Source of the DNA: Bog-159 sp049511415
GTDB taxonomy: Bacteria; Acidobacteriota; Terriglobia; Bryobacterales; Bryobacteraceae
Reading direction: 5' to 3'
Assembly (NCBI GenBank): GCA_049511415.1
Contig: JBEKYC010000013.1
Coordinates: 46,181 to 110,180, forward strand
DNA: 64,000 nt
Shown piece after piece: positions 7,638 through 17,400 of the stretch. The notes below the pieces were generated by a model. That model was not told the origin of the DNA and did no database searches. It saw only the letters and a list, made by a program, of their open reading frames with translations. Made by a program: the position numbers and the translations under genes. The first letter of the stretch is position 1, and every line of letters begins with the position of its first letter.

Positions 7638-9881
7638 ATGAGGGGGACAAGCAGAGGTGTTGGCTGGTTGTGGCTGGCTTTCGTTTGCCCGGTCGGGATT
7701 TTGCAGGCACAGGCCGTCCCCGAGATCGTGATTCATGACTTCGGCTACTTCCCCAAAGGTGCTGCCCCGTATGGCACTTTGATCCGGGATGCGGAAGGCA
7801 ACCTTTATGGCACGGCGTATCAGGGAGGCGCCGCCGCCGAAGGCGCGGTATTCGAATTGGATCCATCCGGCCACTACACCCTTCTGTACAGCTTTACGGG
7901 CGGAGCCGACGGGGCCAACCCATACGCCGGGTTGATGCGCGATTCCGCGGGCAACCTCTACGGAACCACATACCAGGGTGGCGCTTCGGGCCATGGCGTG
8001 GTGTACAAGTTGAACCCTTCGGGGGTCCAGACCGTTCTGTATACTTTCACCGGCGCCGCGGATGGCGCCAACCCCTACGCCGGAGTCATCGCGGATGCGG
8101 ACGGCAATCTCTACGGCACGGCTTCGGCCGGCGGTTCGGCGAACGCCGGCGTGGTTTACAAGCTGGACCCATCCGGTAACGAAACCGTGCTGCACAGTTT
8201 CACTGGCGGAGCTGACGGAGGTGACCCCTACGCCGGTGTGATCGCCGATGAACAGTGGAATCTCTACGGAACCACCCGCGGGGGTGGTAAAGCCCTTGCG
8301 GGCGTCCTGTACAAGCTGGACCCATCCGGCCGGGAAACCGTGCTGCACACTTTTGGCCCGCCCTCCGGAGAGACCCCCACTGCGGGCGTAGTCCGCGACC
8401 CGGCAGGCAACCTCTATGGGACCGCCACCACCGTAATCTATAAACTGGATGCCGCCGGCCATTATTCGGTGCTGCACTTTTTGCCATACGGCACGACGGG
8501 CGGTCTGGCCTCGGCGGGGCTGGCCCGCGACGCGGCAGGCAATCTGTACGGAACGTCGGACCCGGCGGAGGGCCCGTTCCCAACGGAGGCGCCATTTGGC
8601 GCGGTCTATAGGTTAGAACCTACAGGACGATTCACCGCGCTCTACAGCTTCCCAGGCGCGCCCCAAGCCGGAAATGTTGCCACGGGACCTAACCCAGGAG
8701 TGGTGCTCGATTCCGCGGGCAACATCTACGGAGCCACGCCTTACGGAGGCATCGGTGGAATGTTGTACCAGCTCGACACGGCCGGTCAGGAGACGACGCT
8801 GTATAGTCTGCCGTCGGCGCATCACGGAAGTTTCCCCCGCTCGGCCGTCACCATCGGGCCAGCCGGTGACTTATTCGGCACGACTGCGGCAGGCGGCGCC
8901 GCGAACGCCGGCGTCGTCTACGAGATGGATTCCACGGGCCGCGAGAAGGTATTGTACAGCTTCACCGGTGGAGCCGACGGGGCCTATCCCCAGTCTGGCG
9001 TGGTCTTCGACCTTGCGGGCAATCTCTATGGCACTACCGAATTCGGCGGTCCCGCGAACGCCGGTCTGGTCTTCAAACTAGACACCTCCGGACATGAAAC
9101 GGTTTTGTACAGTTTCACGGGAAGGGCAGACGGGGCTTATCCCGTTTCCGGCGTTATCCTCGATCCCGCCGGCAACCTCTACGGGACCACTTTGGGCGGC
9201 GGATCGGCAAGCCAAACCGGCATACCCGAAGGTGTGGTCTTTAAAGTGGACCCATCCGGCCAGGAGACCGTGCTCTACAGCTTCACGGGCTTGTCGGATG
9301 GAGGCGCTCCGGCGGCCGGAGTGATTCGGGATTCCGATGGGAATCTATACGGCACTACGATTTACGGCGGGCTCGGCGCAGGTGTCGTCTATGAGATCGG
9401 CGCCGCTGGCGGAGAGACCGTGCTCTATAGTTTTACGGGCGGGTCCGATGGCGCCAATCCCTTTGCCGGCTTGATTTCCGACTCCTCCGGCAACTTCTAT
9501 GGAACCAATGTCAATTCCGGCGCAGGGGGCGGCGGCGTAGTGTTTCAACTGGATGCGGCCGGGGATTACACGGTTTTGTATAGCTTCTCTGACGGACGCG
9601 GCGGAAACTCTCCATTCGCCGGCGTGATTCGCGATGAGAATGGAAATCTCTTCGGGACTGCGGAATACGGCGGCGATACGGGTTGCATCTTTGGCTGCGG
9701 AGTGGTGTACGAATTGAATCCGTTAGGCCAGGAGCGGGTCCTCTATTCGTTCACGGGTGGGCCGGACGGTGGCAGCCCGCTGGCGGGCGTGACGCGGGAT
9801 GCGGAGGGCAATCTGTACGGAACAGCCATGGAGGATGGCGCGGGAGGTGGCGGCGCCGTGTACAAACTGATCTTGCCGTAG
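7638..9881 (+). CDS. Secreted GloVer tandem-repeat protein
   Basis: The 747-residue protein has a signal peptide (MRGTSRGVGWLWLAFVCPV...QAQA) and is then built almost wholly of about 12-13 repeats of roughly 50 residues, each with the pattern G-N-L-Y-G-T, G-V-V-Y-K-L-D, G-x-E-T-V-L-Y-S-F-T-G and DGANPYAGV. This is the 'choice-of-anchor tandem repeat GloVer' family, predicted to form a beta-propeller-like surface structure. Function is unknown; the family is greatly expanded in Solibacter-type acidobacteria. Its stop lies two bases from the convergent stop of the next gene. Two further family members occur at 53.9-56.6 kb. Confidence 0.88.
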   Translation: MRGTSRGVGWLWLAFVCPVGILQAQAVPEIVIHDFGYFPKGAAPYGTLIRDAEGNLYGTAYQGGAAAEGAVFELDPSGHYTLLYSFTGGADGANPYAGLMRDSAGNLYGTTYQGGASGHGVVYKLNPSGVQTVLYTFTGAADGANPYAGVIADADGNLYGTASAGGSANAGVVYKLDPSGNETVLHSFTGGADGGDPYAGVIADEQWNLYGTTRGGGKALAGVLYKLDPSGRETVLHTFGPPSGETPTAGVVRDPAGNLYGTATTVIYKLDAAGHYSVLHFLPYGTTGGLASAGLARDAAGNLYGTSDPAEGPFPTEAPFGAVYRLEPTGRFTALYSFPGAPQAGNVATGPNPGVVLDSAGNIYGATPYGGIGGMLYQLDTAGQETTLYSLPSAHHGSFPRSAVTIGPAGDLFGTTAAGGAANAGVVYEMDSTGREKVLYSFTGGADGAYPQSGVVFDLAGNLYGTTEFGGPANAGLVFKLDTSGHETVLYSFTGRADGAYPVSGVILDPAGNLYGTTLGGGSASQTGIPEGVVFKVDPSGQETVLYSFTGLSDGGAPAAGVIRDSDGNLYGTTIYGGLGAGVVYEIGAAGGETVLYSFTGGSDGANPFAGLISDSSGNFYGTNVNSGAGGGGVVFQLDAAGDYTVLYSFSDGRGGNSPFAGVIRDENGNLFGTAEYGGDTGCIFGCGVVYELNPLGQERVLYSFTGGPDGGSPLAGVTRDAEGNLYGTAMEDGAGGGGAVYKLILP

Positions 9882-9883
9882 AC

Positions 9884-12433
9884 CTAGAACGGGGCTGTGC
9901 CCGCTGCGGAAACCACGACTTTAACTGGACTGGACGAAATTCCGTTCTGCGGATTTGTCACCGCGAACGTCAGGTGGTCGCCCGTAGCTACCGGACACGC
10001 AGATGCCGCGGCCAGCGTCAAAGGACCCAGATCGACCAGAGGCGATAGCGGGGATCCATAGCCGTCTGTCAGATCCACGGCCAGGTTGGCCACCAGAGAA
10101 ATGCTCGCATCGGTCCAGTTGGCTACGTACATCTGGCAGTCAGCACGGCCGGCGCTGCTCCAACCTCCGCCGGATGCCTCGGAATCGCTGATTTGAAGAT
10201 AGGGCGAACCTTGCGCCGCCATCGGCAGTCCCAGATTCGGCAAAGACCCGAACCCTGTGCCAATAATGCTCACCGGTAATGACGGCGGCCATGGCGCGGA
10301 GAACTCCGTCGATTGCGGCGTTTGTACGATGATTTGATTACAAACGCTGGGCTGTTGCGGCGTGGGGGGCGAGCTGCAGCTTGAATTGTATTCCAGAGCC
10401 GGTGTAGGGAACTGCGTCGCCACAAAATAGATCTCGGGCGCGGAGGCGGTGTTGCCTGTGCAATTCAGATAGGGCGGCGATTGGTTTCCCGCGAGCGGCC
10501 AGGATTGATTGGGCCAGTCAACCGGATTCTCGGAAAGGTTAGGGCTATTCAAGCCGGGCCGTACGGCTGGCAGCACGCCACAAGAAGCGGCCGACGGCAA
10601 ATCGCTGCTCGCGAGCACCGGAGCGGTTGTCGGCAGGCTATTCGGGTCCACATAATCGATCAGCGGTATGTAAGGTCCCATCAGGCCGCCGCCATTCCCG
10701 TCCACATTCGTGTACTCGGCCGTCGAAAACGGCACGGCAACTCCGGAGCAGGCGAAGGTTGTGGCCGGCAGTGTGTTTCTTACCGTCAACAGCAGGGGAT
10801 ATGTAGTGGAAAACGTGCTCAACTGGCTGAGATCCAGCACCGTGTAGCCATTCAACGTCCACACCGAGTAGAAATCTTTGGCATTCCTGACCGGCTGAAC
10901 TCCTTGCGCCACGCCCGTGCCGCTGGTCTGCCGGAGCCACGCCGGCAGCGTGGCGCCGACGTTTACCAGAAGCGTCACGTAGCCTTCGGTCTGCGTGAAG
11001 GCGGAATCGGCCAGCGTGGCAAGCGAAACAGGGGAATCGCCATTGTTATCGGGGCCGGACCAAGTCGCCGGTGGCGGCGAAGACTGATACCAAAACGTCA
11101 GGCTCGAATACCTGAGTGGTGTGCCGGCGCTCAGCGAACAGTTATAAGGCGCATTGCAGGGTGTGTTGGGAGTCGGCGGAACCTGGAAGCGGAATCGCAT
11201 CACACAACCATCTCCACTTTGCTTCTGTTGGCACACGCCGCCGTTCAACAATCCCGATAGATCGCTGGTGGAAACCGCCCCGCCAATGTAGCTGTCATCT
11301 GGTCCGGGACTGCCCTCCCACTGCGCCACGCGGGCCCACGCCACGCGATTGGCGAAAGGTAGTGCGGCTGGAAGAGTCGCATCGCCATCCGCATAGCAGG
11401 CCTGCGGGGTAATATTGGCATTGTTGGTGTGCTGTTGTTTCTGGCTTTGATCCAGCCATTTAGCGCTCGACTGCGATAGATCCGCCAGAGAGACGATCGC
11501 ACCGCACGCCGGCGGGTCCGCACCCGCGCAGTTGCCGGAATTCAAGTTCACCAGCTTGGCGCTCTGCAGATAGCTGGCCGTGTACGCGCAGCCCGTTTTT
11601 ACGTCGCGCACGATCACGTAGGGTGTCGGCGGAGGATTGGGTTGGGTGCACGTCAGGCTCACTCCCGGCTTGCCGGTGCAGGTCTCCGGAGGAGCCAGAT
11701 AACTGCGGACGATGATGCTTCCGGCTGTGTTCGGGTTGCTGTGTCCGGGTGTGTCAACCACATGCGCGGCCAGTCCGCTTTCGACACTGGGACCCTGCAC
11801 GTTGGTGTTCCAATCCATGGATAGGTGCCGCTGGGTCGCGTCCAGAACATTATCGCTTTCCGGCGCGTTGATCGCACATCCGGTAATGACGCCAGTTGGT
11901 TGTGGAATGTATCCCAGGCTGATAGGAACCAGATACTGCTGCGTCCCGGTGTATGCCGGGCTTTGCCCGCCGGGTCCCGGCACGAAAGGGTTGGAAGCGC
12001 TGTTGGCGGGGTCCACGGCTGCGTCCGCCAAATGCTGCGTGGCGGTATAATGCATGTCGTTATCTGTGATAGAAAAATAGCGCGCATCCGGGAAGGTGCC
12101 CACCATAACCAGCTCCACCGGGCAATAGTGGTTGCTAGCCATCCAGGCGTTGAGATTGGTGATACTGTAATACAGCGAGAAATAGGTGGCGTTCAAATCG
12201 CCTGCCGCTTCGGCGCCGCTCGACCCCGGAATGGCGATTTCATAGGCCGAGATCGGTGCGCCAGGCGCACTGGCGAAACTCTCGAAAAAATTCGCGCCCG
12301 TCGGACTTTGGTCCACGCCCGGCGGGATCGTGCAAGTAGCGGCATCCTGCGGCCACGCGGGAGAGGCCATGAGGCAGCACGCAGCTATCACGGCGCAAGC
12401 CGCGGGGATATGGAGTCCGCCCCTCAGCGACAT
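9884..12433 (-). CDS. Large secreted protein of unknown function
   Basis: The 849-residue protein has a clear signal peptide (GLHIPAACAVIAACCLMASPAWP). The N-terminal half is globular, with YFSLYYSITNLNAWMA, VGTFPDARYFSITDNDMHYTA and HLSMDWNTNVQG; I do not recognise the family. About eighteen cysteines are spread through it, consistent with export and disulfides. Near the C-terminus VSIIGTGFGSLPNLGLP and LTFAVTNPQNGISSSPVKVVV resemble an IPT/TIG-like Ig fold. It is a single gene, convergent with a GloVer gene and divergent from cellobiose phosphorylase (76 bp gap). Role is unknown. Confidence 0.75.
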   Translation of the reverse strand: MSLRGGLHIPAACAVIAACCLMASPAWPQDAATCTIPPGVDQSPTGANFFESFASAPGAPISAYEIAIPGSSGAEAAGDLNATYFSLYYSITNLNAWMASNHYCPVELVMVGTFPDARYFSITDNDMHYTATQHLADAAVDPANSASNPFVPGPGGQSPAYTGTQQYLVPISLGYIPQPTGVITGCAINAPESDNVLDATQRHLSMDWNTNVQGPSVESGLAAHVVDTPGHSNPNTAGSIIVRSYLAPPETCTGKPGVSLTCTQPNPPPTPYVIVRDVKTGCAYTASYLQSAKLVNLNSGNCAGADPPACGAIVSLADLSQSSAKWLDQSQKQQHTNNANITPQACYADGDATLPAALPFANRVAWARVAQWEGSPGPDDSYIGGAVSTSDLSGLLNGGVCQQKQSGDGCVMRFRFQVPPTPNTPCNAPYNCSLSAGTPLRYSSLTFWYQSSPPPATWSGPDNNGDSPVSLATLADSAFTQTEGYVTLLVNVGATLPAWLRQTSGTGVAQGVQPVRNAKDFYSVWTLNGYTVLDLSQLSTFSTTYPLLLTVRNTLPATTFACSGVAVPFSTAEYTNVDGNGGGLMGPYIPLIDYVDPNSLPTTAPVLASSDLPSAASCGVLPAVRPGLNSPNLSENPVDWPNQSWPLAGNQSPPYLNCTGNTASAPEIYFVATQFPTPALEYNSSCSSPPTPQQPSVCNQIIVQTPQSTEFSAPWPPSLPVSIIGTGFGSLPNLGLPMAAQGSPYLQISDSEASGGGWSSAGRADCQMYVANWTDASISLVANLAVDLTDGYGSPLSPLVDLGPLTLAAASACPVATGDHLTFAVTNPQNGISSSPVKVVVSAAGTAPF

Positions 12434-12509
12434 GGCCGGATTCTATTTGAAATCGGACCTGTTTGTCAAGCGGCGGATACGATTTGAAACTGCGTCCTAC
12501 TAAATAAAT

Positions 12510-14954
12510 ATGCAATACGGTTACTTCAATGATGACGCCCGGGAATATGTGATCACCCGGCCAGATACCCCCCTGCCATGGATCAATTATCTGGGATGCC
12601 AGGGTTACTTCGGCATCATTTCCAATACCGCCGGCGGCTACTCTTTCTATCGCGACGCCCGTCTGCGTAGGATTACGCGATACCGCTACAACAACGTCCC
12701 GTTCGACACCGGCGGACGTTATCTGTACTTAAGAGATAACGAAACCGGCGACTATTGGTCTCCCTCGTGGCAGCCCACGCAGAGTGATGTGGAACAGTAC
12801 ATTTGCCGTCACGGCATGGGCTACAGCGTGATCGGTTCGCGCCGCCGGGGCATCGCCGCGAGCACCCGCTATTTCGTGCCGCTGGATGAGAACCTTGAAA
12901 TCTGGCAGCTCACGGTGTCAAACCAACGGCTGATGCCGGCGGCATTGTCGGTCTTCTCGGCGGTGGAATTCTGCTTGTGGGATGCCCAGGACGATGCCAC
13001 CAACTTCCAACGGAATTTCAGCATCGGAGAAGTAGAAATCGAAGAGGGCGTCATTTATCACAAGACCGAATACCGCGAGCGCCGCGATCACTTCGCCTGG
13101 TTCGCCTGCTCTTCGGAACTGGCGGGCTTCGACACGCAGCGGGATGTGTTTCTGGGTTCCGCGCGTGGATGGGACCGTCCCCAGGCGGTGGAGCGCGGCG
13201 AATCGTACGGTTCCGTGGCCCATGGCTGGGCGCCCATCGGTTCGCATCACGTGCGTCTCGTGTTACAACCCGGTGAAACCCGGCAGATACTTTTTGTCTT
13301 GGGCTACCACGAAAATCAGCGGGACGCCAAGTTCGATCCGCCGGACTCTCAGATCATCAATAAGAAAACCGCCAAGCCGATAATTACGCGATATCTCGTG
13401 CCGGAGAATGTCGAGGCGGCTTTCCAAGGCCTTCGAACCTACTGGGACGGCCTGCTGGGAATCTGCCGGGTCGCCACGCCCGACCCGCACACCGACCGCA
13501 TGGTGAACATTTGGAATGCTTACCAGTGCATGGCCACTTTTAATATGTCCCGCTCGGCATCCTTTTACGAGTCCGGCATCGGACGCGGCCTGGGTTTCCG
13601 CGATTCCAATCAGGATCTGCTGGGTTTCGTCCACATGGTGCCGGAGCGCGCCCGCGAGCGTATCCTCGATCTCGCGGCCACGCAACTCCCGACCGGGGGC
13701 GCCTATCATCAATATCAGCCTCTTACGAAGAAAGGCAACAACGACGTCGGCGGCAACTTCAATGACGATCCCCACTGGTTGATCCTGGGCGTGGCGGCGT
13801 ATCTAAAGGAGACAGGTGACTGGAGCATCCTGCATGAGCCGGTGACCTATGACAATCAACCCGGCTCTGAGAAGCCGCTCTTCGATCACCTGCGGCGCAG
13901 TTTCCGCTATACCTTGGAGCGGCTGGGGCCGCATGGGCTGCCGCTGATCGGCCGCGCGGATTGGAACGATTGCCTGAACCTGAACTGCTTTTCGGACACG
14001 CCCGGCCAGTCTTTCCAAACCACCACCAACAAAGAAGGCAAAGTCGCCGAGTCGGTCTTCATCGGTGGCCTGTTCGTATTGGCGTCGAAGGAACTGGCGG
14101 CCATCGCGCGGCACAGTGGACACGCCGAGGAATCGCCGGGCTACCTGGCTGAAGGCGCGCGCATGGAAGAAACCGTTCGCAAGCACGGCTGGGACGGCGA
14201 ATGGTTCCTGCGCGCGTACGACGACTTCGGCAACAAGGTGGGATCGAAAGAGTGCGCCGAAGGCAAGATCTTCATCGAGACACAGGGCTTTTGCGTATTG
14301 GCGGGTATCGGCCTGGAAGACGGCATGGCGCGCCGCGCGCTCGAATCCGTGCGCAAGCATCTGGCCACGCCGCACGGCATCGTGCTGCAGCAGCCGGCTT
14401 ACTCGCGATACTATTTGCACTTGGGTGAGATCTCGTCGTACCCGCCCGGCTACAAGGAAAACGCCGGCATCTTCTGCCACAACAACCCGTGGGTGATCAT
14501 TGCCGAAGCCATGGCCGGAAACGGCGAGGCCGCGCACGATTACTATTCGCGCATCAACCCTTCAGCCCGCGAGCCGATCAGCGACGTGCATCGCTGCGAG
14601 CCCTATGTTTACGCACAGATGATCGCCGGACGGGACGCGCCCACTCATGGCGAGGCTAAGAATTCGTGGCTCACCGGAACCGCGGCCTGGAATTATTACG
14701 CCATTACGCAATGGATATTGGGCATCCGCCCGGCTTACGACGGCTTGCAGATTGCGCCGGTCATTCCGGAACGATGGGCGGGCTTTCAGGCCGTGCGGCG
14801 CTTCCGGGGCGTAACGTATCGCATCACGGTGCGGCGCGAAGGGCCGGGCAATCGGGTGAAATTGTTCGTGGACGGCGCGGCAGTGCCCGGCGCCATAGTG
14901 TCTGCACCCGCCGATGCGCGCACGGAAGTGATAGTGGAAGCTGTATTGAGCTGA
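12510..14954 (+). CDS. GH94 cellobiose phosphorylase
   Basis: The 814-residue protein has the GH94 layout: an N-terminal beta-sandwich domain (MQYGYFNDDAREYVITRPD; INYLGCQGYFGIISNTAGGYSF), a helical linker, a catalytic (alpha/alpha)6 barrel and a C-terminal jelly-roll. The catalytic aspartate is in GRADWNDCLNLNCFSDTPG (near residue 490), and GIGRGLGFRDSNQDLLGFVH matches the substrate loop of cellobiose phosphorylases. It splits cellobiose with phosphate into glucose 1-phosphate and glucose in the cytoplasm, complementing the GH130/epimerase pair upstream. The stop codon lies in a 17-bp unit that is tandemly repeated in the gap to the next gene. Confidence 0.92.
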   Translation: MQYGYFNDDAREYVITRPDTPLPWINYLGCQGYFGIISNTAGGYSFYRDARLRRITRYRYNNVPFDTGGRYLYLRDNETGDYWSPSWQPTQSDVEQYICRHGMGYSVIGSRRRGIAASTRYFVPLDENLEIWQLTVSNQRLMPAALSVFSAVEFCLWDAQDDATNFQRNFSIGEVEIEEGVIYHKTEYRERRDHFAWFACSSELAGFDTQRDVFLGSARGWDRPQAVERGESYGSVAHGWAPIGSHHVRLVLQPGETRQILFVLGYHENQRDAKFDPPDSQIINKKTAKPIITRYLVPENVEAAFQGLRTYWDGLLGICRVATPDPHTDRMVNIWNAYQCMATFNMSRSASFYESGIGRGLGFRDSNQDLLGFVHMVPERARERILDLAATQLPTGGAYHQYQPLTKKGNNDVGGNFNDDPHWLILGVAAYLKETGDWSILHEPVTYDNQPGSEKPLFDHLRRSFRYTLERLGPHGLPLIGRADWNDCLNLNCFSDTPGQSFQTTTNKEGKVAESVFIGGLFVLASKELAAIARHSGHAEESPGYLAEGARMEETVRKHGWDGEWFLRAYDDFGNKVGSKECAEGKIFIETQGFCVLAGIGLEDGMARRALESVRKHLATPHGIVLQQPAYSRYYLHLGEISSYPPGYKENAGIFCHNNPWVIIAEAMAGNGEAAHDYYSRINPSAREPISDVHRCEPYVYAQMIAGRDAPTHGEAKNSWLTGTAAWNYYAITQWILGIRPAYDGLQIAPVIPERWAGFQAVRRFRGVTYRITVRREGPGNRVKLFVDGAAVPGAIVSAPADARTEVIVEAVLS

Positions 14955-14991
14955 TCCCTGTATTGAGCTGATCCCTGTATTGAATTAAACC
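14941..14991 (+). repeat. 17-bp tandem repeat across the GH94 stop codon
   Basis: CTGTATTGAGCTGATCC occurs twice exactly (14941-14957, 14958-14974), followed by a third, half-diverged unit CTGTATTGAATTAAACC (14975-14991). The first unit encodes the last residues and stop of cellobiose phosphorylase; the others fill the 38-bp gap before the aldo/keto reductase start. This looks like slippage duplication of a gene end. Confidence 0.9.
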
Positions 14992-14992
14992 T

Positions 14993-15994
14993 ATGTACTC
15001 CCCTGACGACCAACGTTACGATCGCATGCCATACCGCCGCTGCGGCGCCAGCGGACTGCGCCTGCCGGCCATCTCCTTGGGCCTCTGGCACAATTTCGGA
15101 GGGGTCGACACGTTCGAGAACATGCGCGCCATGCTGTGCCGCGCCTTCGATCTCGGCATCACGCATTTTGACCTGGCCAATAACTACGGCCCTCCGCCGG
15201 GATCGGCGGAAGAGAATTTCGGAAGGGCCTTGCGGGCCGGCCTGTCCGCCTGGCGCGACGAATTCATCGTCTCAACCAAAGCCGGCTATCTGATGTGGCC
15301 GGGACCCTATGGTGAATGGGGATCGCGCAAATACCTGCTGGCCAGCCTCGACCAAAGTCTGCGCCGCATGGGGCTTGACTACGTCGACATCTTCTACTCC
15401 CACCGGCCCGACCCGGACACGCCCCTGGAAGAGACCATGTCCGCCCTGGATAGCGCCGTCCGTTCCGGAAAGGCGTTATACGCCGGCATATCCAACTACA
15501 ATCCGGACCAAACCGCCCGCGCGGCTGCCATACTCAAGCGGCTTGGCACTCCCTGCATGATTCATCAGATGAAGTATTCGATGTTCGTGCGGACGGCAGA
15601 AGACGGCCTGTTCGAGCGGCTGGCTGCAGAGGGCATCGGCGGTATCGCATTTTCACCTCTGGCCCAAGGTTTGCTCACAGACCGATATTTGGCCGGTATC
15701 CCGGAGGGATCCCGCGCATCCAAACCCGGTACTTTTCTGAAGAGCACGGATGTCACGGAAGGGCGCCTCGCTCAGGTGCGCGCGCTCGACGAGATCGCCC
15801 GCAAGAGAGGCCAGAGTCTGGCCCAACTGGCATTGTCCTGGGTACTGCGGCAACCAGTCATGACCAGTGCCCTGGTCGGTGTCAGCCGCGTGGAGCAGTT
15901 GGAGCAGTGCGTGGCGGCCGTCGACCGCCTGGAGTTTGACGACGCCGAGTTGCAGAGGATCGACCAGCTGGCGCCGGCTAGTACCAAGAATTGA
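14993..15994 (+). CDS. Aldo/keto reductase, YghZ-like
   Basis: The 333-residue NADPH-dependent (alpha/beta)8 reductase begins RMPYRRCGASGLRLPAISLG. Catalytic Asp and Tyr are in ITHFDLANNYGPPPGSAEENFG, Lys in IVSTKAGYLMWPG, and His in DIFYSHRPDPDTP. The GPPPGSAEENFG and WPGPYGEWGSRKYL signatures are those of E. coli YghZ, an L-glyceraldehyde 3-phosphate reductase. It is probably transcribed with the preceding GH94 gene (38-bp gap) and the following DUF1552 gene. Physiological substrate is uncertain; detoxification of reactive aldehydes or sugar reduction are both possible. Confidence 0.88.
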   Translation: MYSPDDQRYDRMPYRRCGASGLRLPAISLGLWHNFGGVDTFENMRAMLCRAFDLGITHFDLANNYGPPPGSAEENFGRALRAGLSAWRDEFIVSTKAGYLMWPGPYGEWGSRKYLLASLDQSLRRMGLDYVDIFYSHRPDPDTPLEETMSALDSAVRSGKALYAGISNYNPDQTARAAAILKRLGTPCMIHQMKYSMFVRTAEDGLFERLAAEGIGGIAFSPLAQGLLTDRYLAGIPEGSRASKPGTFLKSTDVTEGRLAQVRALDEIARKRGQSLAQLALSWVLRQPVMTSALVGVSRVEQLEQCVAAVDRLEFDDAELQRIDQLAPASTKN

Positions 15995-16040
15995 CTTGCA
16001 GCGTGGGAGTAGCCCGTCCATCGGGTATAATCGCGGCAGG

Positions 16041-17387
16041 ATGTTCATAACCAGGAGGCATCTGTCCCGCCGCTCGGTTCTACGCGGCATCGGGGCGACT
16101 ATCGGGCTTCCTCTGCTGGAAGCGATGGTGCCTGCGCAAACCCTCTTGCGCAAGACGGCGGCTGCTCCGCCCAGCCGGCTGGCGTGCATCGAAATGGTGC
16201 ATGGCGCCGCCGGCAGCACGGACGAAGGCGTTCGCAAACATTATTGGAGTCCGCACCAGGACGGCTCGAACTTCGAGTTCTCTTACTCGCTCGAACCGCT
16301 GGCGCCGCTGCGCGAGTACGTGACCATTATCTCGGGTACGGACGCGCGGCAGGCGGAAGCCTTCGCGCCCATTGAGGCCGGCGGCGACCACTTCCGATCG
16401 AGTGCCGTCTTCCTGACAGCCGCGCATCCCAAACCAACGAACGGCCCAGACGTTTGCGCCGGCACCTCCATCGATCAACTCTACGCGCAGCGCATCGGCC
16501 GGAATACGCCGCTGCCGTCCATCCAGCTTTGCGTGGAAAATATCGGGCTTAACGAATCGTGTGCCTGCGACTATAACTGCATCTACTCGGAAACCATCAG
16601 TTGGGCCTCGCCGACCGCGCCGCTAACTATGACCGTGAACCCGCGGGTGGCCTTCGAACGCCTCTTCGGGACCGGTCCCAGCCCGGCGGGCGCCAGCATT
16701 CTCGATGCCGCGTTGCCGGCGGCTTCCCGCCTGCAGACCCGGTTGGGACCGCGCGACCGCGCCCGATTGCAGGAGCATCTCGATGAAATCCGCGCCATCG
16801 AACGGCGCATTGAAACCATCGAACGGCACAACGCCGGCCTGCGCGAACGGGAACTGCCCGCCGCCCCGCTGGGCGTTCCCGATTCCTGGGAACAGCACGT
16901 GAAACTCATGTTCGACCTGCAATTATTGGCGTTCGCCGCCGATATCACCCGCGTATCGGCTTTCAAACTCAGCCGCGACACCAGCAATCGCATATTCCCG
17001 GAAAGCGGCGTGCGCTCGCCATTTCACTCGCTATCACATCACACGGAGACGCCCGAGCGAATCGCCGAATTTGCCAGACTCAATCGCTATCACGTCGCTA
17101 CCACGGCGTACTTCCTGCGCAGACTCGAGGAGACCCCGGATGGCGACGGCAACCTGCTGGATCACTCCCTGGTGCTGTACGGCAGTGCCATGGGCGACTC
17201 CAATCTGCACGATCATCGGCGCGTTCCGCTGTTCCTGGCCGGGCACGCCAGCGGCGCATTGAAGGGCAACCTGCACCGCGTCTGCGCCGGCGGCACGCCC
17301 CACGCCAACGCTTTGCTGGCCGTCATGCGCAAATTGGGTTTGGACGTCGACAGCATCGGCGACAGCACCGGAGAAATCGATGTTTAG
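16041..17387 (+). CDS. DUF1552 protein with Tat-type signal
   Basis: The 448-residue protein begins with ITRRHLSRRSVLRGIGATIG, a twin-arginine-type signal, followed by the DUF1552 family body (SYSLEPLAPLREYVTIISG, AGTSIDQLYAQRIG, HVKLMFDLQLLAFAADITRV, DGDGNLLDHSLVLYGSAMGD). DUF1552 proteins are abundant in acidobacteria and planctomycetes; their structure suggests relation to sulfatase/phosphatase-like DUF1501 proteins, but the function is unknown. The start at 16041 was chosen because it gives the signal; a TATAAT box lies nine bases upstream (16026-16031) without a matching -35 element, so a near-leaderless transcript is possible. Confidence 0.82.
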   Translation: MFITRRHLSRRSVLRGIGATIGLPLLEAMVPAQTLLRKTAAAPPSRLACIEMVHGAAGSTDEGVRKHYWSPHQDGSNFEFSYSLEPLAPLREYVTIISGTDARQAEAFAPIEAGGDHFRSSAVFLTAAHPKPTNGPDVCAGTSIDQLYAQRIGRNTPLPSIQLCVENIGLNESCACDYNCIYSETISWASPTAPLTMTVNPRVAFERLFGTGPSPAGASILDAALPAASRLQTRLGPRDRARLQEHLDEIRAIERRIETIERHNAGLRERELPAAPLGVPDSWEQHVKLMFDLQLLAFAADITRVSAFKLSRDTSNRIFPESGVRSPFHSLSHHTETPERIAEFARLNRYHVATTAYFLRRLEETPDGDGNLLDHSLVLYGSAMGDSNLHDHRRVPLFLAGHASGALKGNLHRVCAGGTPHANALLAVMRKLGLDVDSIGDSTGEIDV

Positions 17388-17400
17388 TTTAAGAACAAAG

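Noticed and set aside
7638..9881. Periodic DNA repeats resembling a repeat array
   Set aside because: The about 150-bp periodicity is explained by coding repeats of the GloVer protein; there are no spacers, so it is not CRISPR.
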